A stretch of 64,000 nucleotides of DNA from Glandiceps talaboti (GCF_964340395.1 NC_135571.1:12510440-12574439), one strand, 5' to 3'. Shown: positions 53,261 through 63,804, counted from the stretch's first letter. Notes: generated by a model from the letters alone, not told the origin. Translations and numbers: made by a program.

Positions 53261-53524
53261 ACCGAGGACAAGCTGTACTGAATGTCAAGGACATAATCCA
53301 CATTATGATAAGATCAGATCAAATTTTGCAGTCATTACAATGTACTTGTCATTACTTATCTTAAGTTAATACTACTATGTGGGTGGATTGTCTCCAGCCA
53401 GTCCCTGTAACATTTTTAATTGACCTTTAAGTGTCACAAAACTCACACACCATGAATTTTCACTTTCAATACTCCATACTTTTTGTTTGATACTTTCACC
53501 TTCAAAGTAGTATTTTTCAGGTCA

Positions 53525-53915
53525 GCAGGAATATGACAGAACCCCATGACATGTGAGTGCAAGTGTGGTGTACTCAGGGTATATGCATGAGTGCTTGCAG
53601 TATTCTCTGCGCCCATACTTTCATGAGCGGAACGAGTGAAAGTGCAGCAGAAAACACTGCAAGCATGAGTGTAATACCCCTGAGTACCCACACTAGAACT
53701 CACATCACATGGGGTTCTGTTATTATCTGAAATGGCAAATTTCCATGAAAATCATATAGCGATCACATGATTTGTTGTGTAGCCAATGATCATGTCCTCA
53801 TTTGCATATCATTTGCATGCAGGTATGCAATAATGTTTTCGGTATTAAACTGCAGTGAAAATACCACTAGTAGTATGTGCGTGCACCAGGGCAACTAATC
53901 ACTGGTACATATGGA
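53525..53915 (-). mobile_element. Composite octamer/palindrome element, copy
   Basis: Palindromic end first (ACAGAACCCCATGACATGTG ... CACATGGGGTTCTGTT, nearly complete at 53534-53719), then CATTTGCATATCATTTGCAT, then one 84-bp unit (CTGCAGTGAAAATACCACTA). Opposite orientation to the neighbour at 52840, so the two form a large inverted pair. Confidence 0.8.
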
Positions 53916-54015
53916 CATATGTAACAATTCTATATTATCAGAAGATCAGACTCACTTCTAATTCATATTTAAAATGTCTGTGTAAATGTATCCCTGTATT
54001 AAACAGATTTGCCCC

Positions 54016-54050
54016 CACCAAAAAAAAAAAAAAGAAAAAGAAAAAAAAAA
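54016..54050. repeat. A-rich tract
   Basis: A13, AG-interrupted A runs; may be a retroposon poly-A remnant. Confidence 0.7.
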
Positions 54051-54109
54051 TTAAATTAGTATTAAATACCTGTACAATTTCTGGGTCTTATTAATAAGTG
54101 TATTATATA

Positions 54110-54350
54110 AATTTGTTAGAAGTTAATTTTACCAAATTCCCCCTCTTTGTTTGCAGTTATTCTGAATGTACAGAAAAGATACCCCTTATTATGGGTGTAA
54201 ATGAATTTGAGTAAAAGTAGCCCCCCTTCAAACAAATTTCTGTGAAATACCTGTACAATTTGATGTCTTATTAGAACGGTTAATAAATTAGTTTAGAGTT
54301 AATTTTACTAAATTCCCCTCTTTGTTTGCAGTTGTTCTAAATGAACAGAA
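54110..54350. repeat. Two-unit direct duplication, about 170-175 bp
   Basis: GAAGTTAATTTTACCAAATT and CCCCTCTTTGTTTGCAGTT recur near 54119 and 54295. Each contains an excellent splice acceptor (CCCCTCTTTGTTTGCAG). In the first copy a frame YSECTEKIPLIMGVNEFE reaches a GTAAAAG donor-like site; the second copy has an early stop. Confidence 0.7.
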
Positions 54351-54589
54351 AAGAGACTAATTTGTAATTCTTATTATGTCTGCGTGTACAGTTTTAGTAG
54401 TAGGTTGTTGATGAAGATAAATTTTACATCTGTAGGTGTATAATGGTGATTCATTCTCCGACTTGAAGCCATGCATTACTGCCACTTAGTGTAAACCAAT
54501 TTACTTAGATAGTTCAAATTAAGTACAGGACATCAAACATTAATAATGTTTCTATTTTGATAACGTTCATAATTGTCTATACTAGACAA

Positions 54590-54900
54590 ATGTTGACAAT
54601 TAACTTGTAAGAGCAAAATGGATTTCATAGACAAAACTAAAAGGTATGAATTCTTATGAATACTTTTTTCTATTTACCAGCGATTCTAGATAAAGCCTAC
54701 ATACATCTAAAAACATACTAAGTCATTGAAAACATTGATTTTACTAATTTCTAGGGTGTGTTATTTATAACTTTTGACAAGTTTGACTTATATGCAAAAT
54801 GGATTTCTGAGAAAACTTTTTTTTGACTTACCGGTGGTTTTATAAAGCCTGCCTAAATCTAAAACTAAATACTGAATTCAAAACATAAGTGATTTTAATT
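54590..54900. repeat. Two-unit degenerate duplication, about 190 bp
   Basis: GCAAAATGGATTTC, then CAGCGATTCTAGATAAAGCC versus ACCGGTGGTTTTATAAAGCC, and CATCTAAAAACATACT-like motifs recur in the same order. Confidence 0.55.
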
Positions 54901-54904
54901 TTTA

Positions 54905-55350
54905 CTACTATTTAGAGTCGGCTTTATCCATAATGTTTGCTTAAAACTCAATAGAGAAATAGTGCAGAAGAAATCTAAAAAAGTTCAGAAATAATTTCCA
55001 AAAATAATTTATATTGGAACCCAAATAAATTAAGACTCCATCTTGGCTATCTTGTACTTTATCAAAAGTCTAAACAAAAACTCTACCAACCATGGAAGTG
55101 TCAATATTTTATCAAATATCTCCATGATAAAAAGGTTAACATAACAAATCAGTCAGTGCTACAGCTGAATTACTACTTTAGGAATAACATATCTGATGGC
55201 AAAGATAAATGTGTTTTATGACACAATGGGGATTAACTGCATAGTAGCCAAGAATTCAGCACCTGTGCAGCAACTTAGAAGCCGTATCATCTATTTTTAA
55301 AAAGATAAATTTCACACTAACACTTGTCCTACTTTTGTATCAGTAATTTT
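54905..55350. other. No gene or repeat recognised
   Basis: AT-rich, nothing supported. Confidence 0.3.
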
Positions 55351-55354
55351 TATT

Positions 55355-56520
55355 TAATGTACCTCTCAGTGACTACTTGCATCAGTGTACACAAATATAC
55401 TATTTGTATTTTCACTGCAGAGTAATACCAAAACATTATTACATATGTACAAGTGATTACTTGCATCCGTGTGCACACATATACAATTTTGTATTTTCAC
55501 TGCAGTGTAATACGAAACATTATTACATATGTACCGGTGATTACTTGCACTGGTGTGCACACATATACAATTTTGTATTTTCATTGCAGTGCAATACGAA
55601 ACATTATGTAATTTTCATTTAATGTACCTCTCAGTGACTACTTGCGGCAGTGTGCACACACATACTAGTGGTATTTTCATTGCAGTGCAATATGAAAACA
55701 TTATGTAATTTTTATATAATGTACCTCTCAGTGACTACTTGCGGCAGTGTGCACACACATACTAGTGGTATTTTCATTGCAGTGCAATATGAAAACATTA
55801 TGTAATTTTTATTTAATGTACCTCTCAGTGACTACTTGCGGCAGTGTGCACACACATACTAGTGGTATTTTCATTGCAGTGCAATATGAAAACATTATTA
55901 CACATGTACAAGTGATTACTTGCATCAGTGTACACAAATATACTATTTGTATTTGCACTGCAGAGCAATACCAAAACATTATTACATGTTTACAAGTGAT
56001 TACTTGCACGGGTGTGCACACATATACAATTTTGTATTTTCATTGCAGTGCAATACCAAAACATTATTACATATGTACAAGTGATTACTTGCATGGGTGT
56101 GCACACATATACAATTTTGTATTTTCATTGCAGAACAATATGAAACATTATTACATATGTACCGGTGATTACTTGCACTGGTGCACATGCATACTAGTGG
56201 TATTTGCACTGTAGTGCAATACCGAAAACATTGCATACCTGCATGCAAATGATATGCAAATGAGGACACAGTTGTTCGCTATCTCGTGATTGAGCTGTAT
56301 GGTTTTTATGGAAATTTGCTGTTTCAGATAAACATATGTAAATAATAACAGAACCCCATGTTGCGTGAATTCCAGTGTGGGTACTCAGGAGTATTTGCAC
56401 TCATGCTTACAGTGTAGCTTGTGAAAGTACAGGCACAGACAACACTGCAAGCACTCATGCAAATACTCCAAGTACGCCACACTTGTACTCACGCGTCATG
56501 CAGTTCTGTCATACTTGCGT
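55355..56520 (+). mobile_element. Composite octamer/palindrome element, longest copy
   Basis: Ten tandem units (starts 55369, 55453, 55537, 55633, 55731, 55829, 55912, 55996, 56081 and 56165) in two sizes, 83-85 bp and 96-98 bp, containing TACTTGCACTGGTGTGCACA and TTTTCATTGCAGTGCAATA. These lead to GCAAATGATATGCAAATGAG at about 56244, a spacer, and the palindromic end at 56347-56517 (GAACCCCATGTTGCGTGAAT facing TCACGCGTCATGCAGTTCTG). It explains the smaller copies near 5.2, 26.6, 31.9, 32.7, 38.1, 52.9, 53.7 and 63.4 kb. Frames over it are repeat translations. Confidence 0.85.
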
Positions 56521-56524
56521 TTCT

Positions 56525-57160
56525 GTCATACTTGTGTTAGTGTTTGTACTTTGGAGATATTTTTCACTTGCACTTTGCAGTATTTTTACTAAATTGCCAC
56601 TTTATCATACTTTATGCTACATATGGCAATTTATTATGTTAAAGATACGACTGCACAGAAAACTGCACTCACACATGCCAGGGTTCGATCATATTACCAC
56701 ACACACATACACACTTTCAACAGGTATCCACCCTGGCTTCGTCAGTGTTTTCTGAAGTCACGACACATGCATGACTTATCAGACAATTGTCCCAAATTCT
56801 CAGAAGTTGGTCATTTTGGTGCAATACGGAGTTTAATCCATTAACTTAGACTAAACTTTTACACAGATGAGCTTCATCATTACATTGGAATTCTTAGATT
56901 TTCAAGCTCCATTATAACAAACATTGTTAACTTAACTTAAGCTATCCTAACTAACTAACTAACTGACGGATGTTTTTTCATCTGACAAAAGAGGAAACAG
57001 ATGTTTTTTATAGTACTTTCCTTACTTAGCAAAGCAGCAGTAGGTAGCAGGTAGGATATTCTGATGACACTGATAAAGATATTTTTGGGTATTTCTTGAT
57101 ATTTTTGATACATTATTTTTAGGTTTGTCAGTATACATTCTGTAGTGATATATATGGTGC
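56525..57160. other. No gene called
   Basis: A 76-codon frame at 56614-56844 has no supporting sites. A short AACT run is at 56950-56964. Confidence 0.3.
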
Positions 57161-57161
57161 A

Positions 57162-57632
57162 CAGTGTGTCCTCTATTAAAGTCAATTTGATGTGCCACTG
57201 ACGCACACAATTTCTAGTGACACACCAAATTTGGTGTTCTCCTATCTCTTACTATGTGTTGACCAGTGTACCCTCTAAGCCAATTTGACGTGCCACTGAT
57301 GCACACAATTTCTAGTGACACACCAAAATTTGGTGTTCCCCTATCTCTTACTATGTGGTGACCAGTGTACCCTCTAAGCCAATTTGATGTGCCACTAATG
57401 CATACAGTTTCTAGTTGTGCACCAAATGTGGTGTTCCCTATCTCTTACTATGTGGTGACCAGTGTACCCTCTAAGCCAATTTGATGTGCCACTAATGCAT
57501 ACAGTTTCTAGTTGTGCACCAAACGTGGTGTTCCCTATCTCTTACTATGAGGTGACCAGTGTACCCTCTAAGCCAATTTGACGCGCCACTGATGCACACA
57601 ATTTCTAGTGATGCACCAAAATTTGGTGTTAG
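57162..57632 (+). mobile_element. hAT-like element array, right-truncated
   Basis: Five units of 97-102 bp start at 57162, 57264, 57363, 57460 and 57557 with CAGTGTACCCTCTAAGCC. The array stops at CACCAAAATTTGGTGTTAGG without the right terminal repeat. Confidence 0.8.
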
Positions 57633-57734
57633 GCATTTTTTAAAACAGTTTTCCTAAATACACACCTAAGCGAGTCCAAGTTTCCACTGTTTCAAATAGG
57701 AACATCTGATATCGGTATGCTTACCAGGCAGGTG

Positions 57735-58045
57735 AAGTTCAAGCAGGGTTTTTGCTAAGGTCTGTGAACCCCGGTATCAGAGGAAGAAAATCTGGTAAAA
57801 GTTGCAAAATTTTCAATACCATGCATGTACCGTAATTATGGTGGGGAACCCCAGTAACCAGGATGGGGGACTCAGGTAGATTTTACCAACTTACCACCCT
57901 TAACAAAACACTGGTAGGAACCATGGTAAAATGACTGGAAACTCAGGTAGATTTTACCAACTTACAACCCTTAACAAAACACTGGTAGGAACCCTGGTAA
58001 AATGACTGGGGGAACCGGGTTCATTTAACCTGTTACTGCCCATAA
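57735..58045. mobile_element. Dispersed repeat family D, best copy
   Basis: GGTTTTTGCTAAGGTCTGTG, ACCCCGGTATCAGAGGAAGA, GGGGAACCCCAGTAACCAGG and ACTCAGGTAGATTTTACCAA, then CACCCTTAACAAAACACTGG. The last 75 bp is duplicated once. Confidence 0.7.
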
Positions 58046-58049
58046 CACA

Positions 58050-58430
58050 AACACTTTCAATTGTCCACTGTAGGCAATCATTTACAAGCAAAAACAATAC
58101 CTTGTCTAATTTTTACATGATGTTATCAAATTTTAAAATAATCGGATGAAAATTACCATATGATAGATAATCATCAATGACATTGAATGATGATGTATAT
58201 TGCCACTTTTCAGTATTACAACCCTTATTGAATGTCTGTGCATTCAGATCAGGATGTTATCCACCCTCGTTGCCTCAGGCACATTTACCGTCAGGTCCGC
58301 ATACACAAATGCTTTTATTGGGGCAGTTATATTACGATTACTCACATACTTTTTTAATTTACTGCTAAAGCTAAAAGATTGACTTCAATTTGCTGTCCTC
58401 ATCAAAGCTTGCAAAAGAATATCAAAGTTT
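58050..58430. other. No gene called
   Basis: A frame at 58213-58382 (TTLIECLCIQIRMLSTLVAS, then hydrophobic) follows the acceptor-like TTGCCACTTTTCAG but reaches a stop without a donor. Interesting but not supported enough to call. Confidence 0.3.
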
Positions 58431-58434
58431 CGTC

Positions 58435-58605
58435 AGACAACATTATGCCTTTGTCAATAGTTTTGACAGGCCGAGGTACAAACAAGTTGTCTTATGAATG
58501 AGTAGCACGTGACGCGATCTAAGCCAATCACAGGCCGAGGTACAAGCAAGTTCTGTCTTCTAAATAAGTAGCATGTGACACAATCTAAGCCAATCACTGA
58601 AGGCT
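58435..58605. repeat. Two-unit direct repeat of about 72 bp
   Basis: AGGCCGAGGTACAAACAAGT and GATCTAAGCCAATCAC recur at 58468/58532 and 58517/58582. Confidence 0.8.
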
Positions 58606-58749
58606 ATATGAAAACAATGTGTTACAATTATGGCTAGTTCTTTATGATCCCATGACCTCTTAGTCAACAGATGAATACACAATTTTAACCTGGGATGATT
58701 TTTCTGACAAGAACCAAAACAATTAATTGTAAACATAGGTTTATCTTAC

Positions 58750-58782
58750 CTTGCAGTATACAAGTACACCATGTACAAAATT
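58750..58782 (-). CDS. Candidate 33-nt exon
   Basis: On the minus strand the acceptor TCCTGTATTCATCTCAG and the donor GTAAGATAAACC are both excellent and 33 bases apart. All three frames are open (for example NFVHGVLVYCK), so the reading frame cannot be chosen. Its length is a multiple of three, so skipping would keep frame. It rests on splice-site quality only. Confidence 0.3.
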
Positions 58783-58789
58783 CTGAGAT

Positions 58790-59115
58790 GAATACAGGAC
58801 AGATTTTACACACTTTGGAAGTCTTGTTCAGATATCTACAAATAAAAGATGAATATTTACTTAAGTCATTCTAAAATGTACATCAAATGTGATAGAATCA
58901 TCAATTTGAGAAATAATTGTACAATTAAAATCTTTGATGAAAAAGTGACAAAAATATATTGGTGTAGCCGTACTCATAACATAGTGTAATTAATCCAATC
59001 AAACTGATTCTTGTGTCTACACCCTAAAATCAGCCCCCACCTCCCATTCCCTATGTGATCATTATTTTGACTTATTACTGATACAGTATTACTTTGTGGA
59101 TAAAATCGACCTCTA
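58790..59115. other. No gene recognised
   Basis: AT-rich; ACACCCTAAAATCAGC near 59020 also occurs near 61000. Confidence 0.3.
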
Positions 59116-59119
59116 ATTA

Positions 59120-60005
59120 AAACATATTCAATGTAACAGTTTTGGTATTGTAACAATTTTCAGTGAAAGAACATACATGTAATGTAATATTTTTAGTATT
59201 GTAACAATTTTCAGTAAAAATAACATACAATGTAACATTTTTGGTATATTGTAACAATTTTCAGTAAAAATAACATACAATGTAACATTTTTGGTATTGT
59301 AACAATTTTCAGTGAAAATAACATAATGTAACATTCTTAGTATTGTAACAATTCTCAGTGAAAATAACAATGTAATATTTTTAGTATTGTAACAATTTTC
59401 AGTGAAAATAACATAATGTAACATTCTTAGTATTGTAACAATTCTCAGTGAAAATAACAATGTAATATTTTTAGTATTGTAACAATTTTCAGTGAAAATA
59501 ACATAATGTAACATTTTTAGTATTGTAACAATTTTCTGTGAAAATAATAATATTTTTGGTATTGTAACAATTTTCAGTGAAAAGAACATAATGTAACATT
59601 TTTAGTATTGTAACAATTTTCAGTGAAAATAACAATGTAATATTTTTGGTATTGTAACAATTTTCTGTGAAAATAATATACAAAGTAACATTTTTGGTAT
59701 TGTAACAATTTTCAGTGCAAATAACAAACAATGTAACATTTTTAGTATTGTAACAATTTTCAGTGAAAATAACATAATGTAACATTTTCAGTATTGTAAC
59801 AATTTTCAGTGAAAAGAACATAATGTAACATTTTTAGTATTGTAACAATTTTCAGTGCAAATAACAATAATATTTTTGGTATTGTAACAAATTTCTGTGA
59901 AAATAACATAATATACAAAGTAACATTTTTGGTATTGTAACAATTTTCAGTGCAAATAACATAATGTAACATTTTTAGTATTGTAACAATTTTCTGTAAA
60001 AATAA
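59120..60005. repeat. 50-60-bp minisatellite, about 17 units
   Basis: GTATTGTAACAATTTTCAGT and AAAATAACATAATGTAACAT with TTTTTAGTATTG or TTTTTGGTATTG repeat; length varies through the AACATACAATG linker. Minus-strand frames of up to 153 codons (FTENCYNTKNVT repeats) arise because many units are multiples of three, with no other sign of a gene. Confidence 0.95.
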
Positions 60006-60009
60006 CTCC

Positions 60010-60650
60010 AGTTACTGCTAGTGCAGATTTAATGTCACTGATAAGATACCTTATATTTGAAATGGAGGTCGAGATATATATATATATATAGATGTCTACT
60101 ATCATTCTCAGTTTCTCAATATTAATATATATTTTCCTACCCTGATAATCATTTAATGTTACTGATAAACGACCACGTATGAAATATGTCATAATCATCA
60201 TTGTAATGCCGTGGACTGACGTCAATAAATAGCCTGAATTATAGTATTTTTCTAAGACGTTTTACATTTTTCATGTTGACATGCACACAAGAAATGACTA
60301 TTATACTATTACCACAGTACAAGTATGCCTGAATGAATCTAAAATTAGATAATGATGTTTATCTTTTAAAATATTGCCATAATGCAATCAATTTTGTTGA
60401 TATTACATTTCAATATTTCAATCTAATAATTTAAATAAATGATGCAGGATTCTGAAAATAGAATGAGCTTTAGAATCTTTTCATATTTATTTTATAATAT
60501 GTTCACTGTGAATAAAAGAAATGCAAGTATTAAAGTTGCACTGGGCAGCAACTGGAATGTTTTTTGAAATTGTTTTATTAGATTTAATGGCTTACTTGAT
60601 ATATCGTAAACCCTGAATAGTGAACAGTCAGTCTATTTAATGACCTGTAA
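60010..60650. other. No gene called
   Basis: (AT)n at 60076-60090; TGCACTGGGCAGCAACTGGA near 60537 resembles a sequence at 40605. Otherwise AT-rich. Confidence 0.3.
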
Positions 60651-60651
60651 T

Positions 60652-60915
60652 CAGTGTGCCCTCTAACGATAGCCAAATTCTGTTGTTATAAGTCAAAATG
60701 ATAAAACTGTGTTTTCTTGGGAGTCACCACATAGTAAGAGATAGGGGAGCACCAAATTTTGGTGCGTTACTAGAAATTGTGTGCGTTAGTGGGGCACCAA
60801 ATTGGCTTAGAGGGCACACTGGTCACCACAAAGTAAGAGATAGGGGAACACCAAATTTTGGTGCGTCACTTTTGTGAGATCAGTGGCATGTCAAATTGGC
60901 TTAGAGGGCACATTG
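60652..60915 (-). mobile_element. hAT-like element, short copy
   Basis: Ends CAGTGTGCCCTCTAA and TTAGAGGGCACATTG; about two internal units (CACATAGTAAGAGATAGGGG). Flanking octamers CCTGTAAT and TCTTTGGT agree poorly. Inverted relative to 49517. Confidence 0.8.
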
Positions 60916-60919
60916 TCTT

Positions 60920-61140
60920 TGGTAAACATATGTTGTGTAGCAGTACACATACAAGTTGTGTGTATGTATATTAAAATTCAATCAAATATATTTTTGGGTT
61001 CACACCCTAAAATCAGCACCCAAAGTGAACAATTTTAATCTTTTATCATGGACCTGTGCTTAGCTTGTTCACCAGTCTGATGTTTTGGGTTGGTCACATG
61101 ACTCGTACATACTGGTACATGTCATTTATCAAATGCTTCT
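60920..61140. other. Dispersed short repeat, no gene
   Basis: TGTGTAGCAGTACACATACA and ATATTTTTGGGTTCACACCC also occur, diverged, at 40737-40790. Confidence 0.4.
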
Positions 61141-61143
61141 AAG

Positions 61144-61199
61144 GAACACAAACTCAATATTTCACTTTGATTGAAGAAGCATTCGCCGGAAAACAGGCA
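61144..61199 (+). CDS. Candidate 56-nt coding exon, plus strand
   Basis: The acceptor ATCAAATGCTTCTAAG is fair and the donor GGCA|GTAAGTCTTCC is strong. Only one frame is open and reads TQTQYFTLIEEAFAGKQA, preceded by two spare bases and ending in phase 0. CpG occurs once. The product is unknown; its strand is opposite to most of the other candidates. Confidence 0.25.
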
Positions 61200-61409
61200 G
61201 TAAGTCTTCCTGGATTTTAAGTCTATTTGCTACATGTACATGACACATGATTTAAATAGTAACCCAACGTGATATGAATATTAAAAATAAATAAATTAAC
61301 ATTGGCGGACAGGATCAGCCTGTCACTGATGACAATATTTTCTGATCGATGCAATCTTAATATAACAACTCGTCATGAAAATTTCTACTAACATTTAGTC
61401 AAAAAATTT

Positions 61410-61480
61410 CTTGATAAACCCCGAACAGTGAAGAGTCAGTCTGTTTAATCACCTGTAATCAGTGTGCCCTCTAATTGAAT
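61410..61480. repeat. Duplicate of the left flank of the 60652 hAT-like element
   Basis: AAACCCCGAACAGTGAAGAG, TCAGTCTGTTTAAT and CACCTGTAATCAGTGTGCCC parallel 60608-60665, including the first bases of the element itself, but then diverge. Confidence 0.65.
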
Positions 61481-61559
61481 TGAGCAAATCACAAATTTTC
61501 ATTGACATCTCATCACTGCCATCAGCATCGTAAGGAGTGTACTACAATTGGCTTGTTTC

Positions 61560-61700
61560 ATGTGTCTTGGAAGATAGTACACCCCTGATGATACTGGCAA
61601 GATATGAGTGAAAATTTGGAATTCATTTCCAAGAAAACTTTTGACTCTGTGAGTAGAATTTTCATACAAACTATGAACCCTGCAGAGTCCCTGAACATAC
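61560..61700 (+). repeat. Dispersed repeat, copy 2 (see 1078-1160)
   Basis: AGTACACCCCTGATGATACT, AAATTTGGAATTCATTTCCA and AGTAGAATTTTCATAC match the reverse complement of 1030-1160. Confidence 0.4.
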
Positions 61701-61927
61701 ATCTTCACATCACAACTTTACTGTATCTAATTGGACTGTGTGAAAAAAAAAGTTATTTCATTATAATATTTGGTTTGAATATTGAACTATTGGTCAATCC
61801 GACATTTAAATTTCCCTAGCATATGTTGTGGACAGGACTTTATCACCCAGTGATAGGAGAACCAGGATCAGCAAACCACTGTGGGAACTTCACTTATTGA
61901 AGCGTGTTGAGCCATTACTATTATAGC

Positions 61928-62195
61928 ATGAAATAGTTAATAGCTCACGCAGCGGCCTCGATGTGGCCATGTAGCGGTTCAATGACTAGTACGCCTGCGC
62001 GTCCTATATACTATAATGTGATAATCTAAGCAATGTTTTTGGTGGTTTTACCCAAGGATGCATTGTGGCACAATTACTACTCATGCGCGTTCTATATACT
62101 ATACACATTCTCCACACTGAGGGCGCTATCTACAATATCATCGTGAGGCAGCCGATCACTGTGCGAGCTTATGGCCTTTGCCTAGTTATATTATC
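61928..62195. repeat. Dispersed repeat family H, copy 2
   Basis: AGCTCACGCAGCGGCCTCGA, TGGCCATGTAGCGGTTCAAT, GAGGGCGCTATCTACAATAT and TTTGCCTAGTTAT match 26822-27085 in reverse. GC- and CpG-rich against the background. Confidence 0.7.
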
Positions 62196-62199
62196 AAAA

Positions 62200-62930
62200 T
62201 TCAGGGTTAACTACTAAACATTGGTTATTTTTCTAAACTTCTTTAAGTCTTTGACTTTATGGGTTATCTAAGTAATTCCACAAGTTGTATCAGTTTTTAA
62301 TTTATATATCGATTTTGTTGATTCACTGAAATAAGTATTAAATCTAGTTATCTTTCGTATATTGCGAGGATCTTCAAGATCAACCCATCTAACCTTCTAA
62401 TTTATTTCTGAGCGAGCCCCTTTAGGAATTAAATAGTTCTATAGAGACATGGCTACATGATATATTAGACTAGACATCCTGGAGTTTGTTATGCCATCAC
62501 TGACAAAACAGATTAGGTGACTATGTATTGTACACACATACATTGATGACACTTGTAATTAGCGTAGGAATTTGAGTGGACTTTTTGCTTAAAGTTCACG
62601 AGACTCTATCTAGAAACTAATTACAGGCTGGTTCACATGTGTTCATAAAGCACTTAATAGTCTATATATGTCACTTTATTTACCACTAAATACAGATAAA
62701 AATTCAACATGTATAATATTTCTATGACAGTTTTTGCATACATGATCATTGCGTAGTGTTGAGGGCAATATGTAGCTTACATTTATAATGTATGCAATTA
62801 CTTTCATCAGTGTGGATACATACTAGCAGTAGTACAAATTAGTCTAGTTCCTGACGGACCGTATTCAATACTACATTAACGTCACACTTATACCAACTAG
62901 TCAAGCATGTGACTCTCACACAGAATCCTG
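62200..62930. other. No gene called
   Basis: Unique-looking AT-rich DNA. 62787-62840 (GCAATTACTTTCATCAGTGT, ACATACTAGCAGTAG) is a degraded unit of the composite octamer element. Confidence 0.35.
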
Positions 62931-62934
62931 TGCG

Positions 62935-62953
62935 CCCCCCCCCCCCCCCCCCC
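62935..62953. repeat. Poly-C run of 19
   Basis: Uninterrupted C tract. Confidence 0.95.
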
Positions 62954-62959
62954 ACCTAC

Positions 62960-63375
62960 AGTGTTCTTATAAATATGATGACATCGTTGCAGCCCCACGT
63001 GATTTTAGTTTAAACAGACTGGAGGTGGAGTCCTTATTGGACATTGGACATAGTCAAAACAGCTGTATCAAATGAATATTAATTAGAGATGACGACAGCT
63101 CGTCAATTTGTGATGGATTACTACTGATATGCGCTGTTTGCACTTCATTCACCATGGGGTTGAACTACAATTAACGCCTTGAGTCATGGGCTTGACTAGA
63201 CAGTATAAGTGTTAAGTTAACGTAGTAGGGAATACAGTCTATCAGGAACTAGACTAATTGTACAATTTACGTAGGGCAAGATCTGATACCTATATGCAAA
63301 AGGGCACAGAATCATTCCATTACATGAAATCATGCGAACAAATTGTATTTTTTTGGTCAAATTTACTGCTTTGAA
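62960..63375. other. No gene recognised
   Basis: No repeat or supported frame noted. Confidence 0.3.
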
Positions 63376-63377
63376 TA

Positions 63378-63436
63378 AACATAAAAACAGAACTCCATAG
63401 CACTTTGGCCAGTGTGGGTATATACTCAACGGTATT
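63378..63436. mobile_element. Composite element fragment interrupted by a MITE
   Basis: AACAGAACTCCATAGCACTT, CCAGTGTGGGTATATACTCA and GGTATTTACA match the left palindromic arm of the composite element and stop exactly where the family C MITE begins. Confidence 0.6.
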
Positions 63437-63803
63437 TACAACTTCCGACATCAGACCATGGACAAACAGAACCTGTCACAAAGTAAACAACTGAATTGGA
63501 TTAATAACACTTGGCACAACATGTTGGAAGTACAGAGACTTGTATTACATTCCACCATTTGATAAGAACAGTTGTATGGGCACTTTTCATAATATTCCAC
63601 CTTCACAAACAAATGTTAAGTTCCCCTGGCATTTCATGTACACATAAAGAGGCCATAAAACAGTTCTTATCAAACCATGGTGTGTAATACAAGTTTCTGC
63701 TGTTCCAACACGCTGTACCAAGTGTTAACAATCCAATTCAGTTGTTTACTTTCCCTGTTTGTAACTGGTTCTGTTCGTCCACAGTCTAATGTCAGTGGTT
63801 GTA
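63437..63803. mobile_element. MITE family C, full-length foldback (367 bp)
   Basis: Flanked by TA on both sides. Inverted arms: CAACTTCCGACATCAGACCA with TCTAATGTCAGTGGTTG, AACTGAATTGGATTAATAAC with GTTAACAATCCAATTCAGTT, and TTTGATAAGAACAGTTGTAT with CATAAAACAGTTCTTATCAA. TA duplication suggests Tc1/mariner-type mobilisation. It has inserted into an older composite element. Confidence 0.85.
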
Positions 63804-63804
63804 A

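Noticed and set aside
54156-54490. Two plus-strand exon-like segments after CTCTTTGTTTGCAG and TTACATCTGTAG
   Set aside because: The first lies in a duplicated unit whose other copy has a stop at once, and phase joining gives a very short tail; treated as chance.
56614-56844. 76-codon plus-strand frame as a terminal exon
   Set aside because: No acceptable acceptor in phase and no poly-A signal; composition is not distinctive.
59128-60225. Minus-strand frames of 70-153 codons with repeated FTENCYNTKNVT
   Set aside because: The frame stays open only because the minisatellite unit lacks stops in that phase and many units are multiples of three; neighbouring units shift frame and no start, splice site or signal is present.
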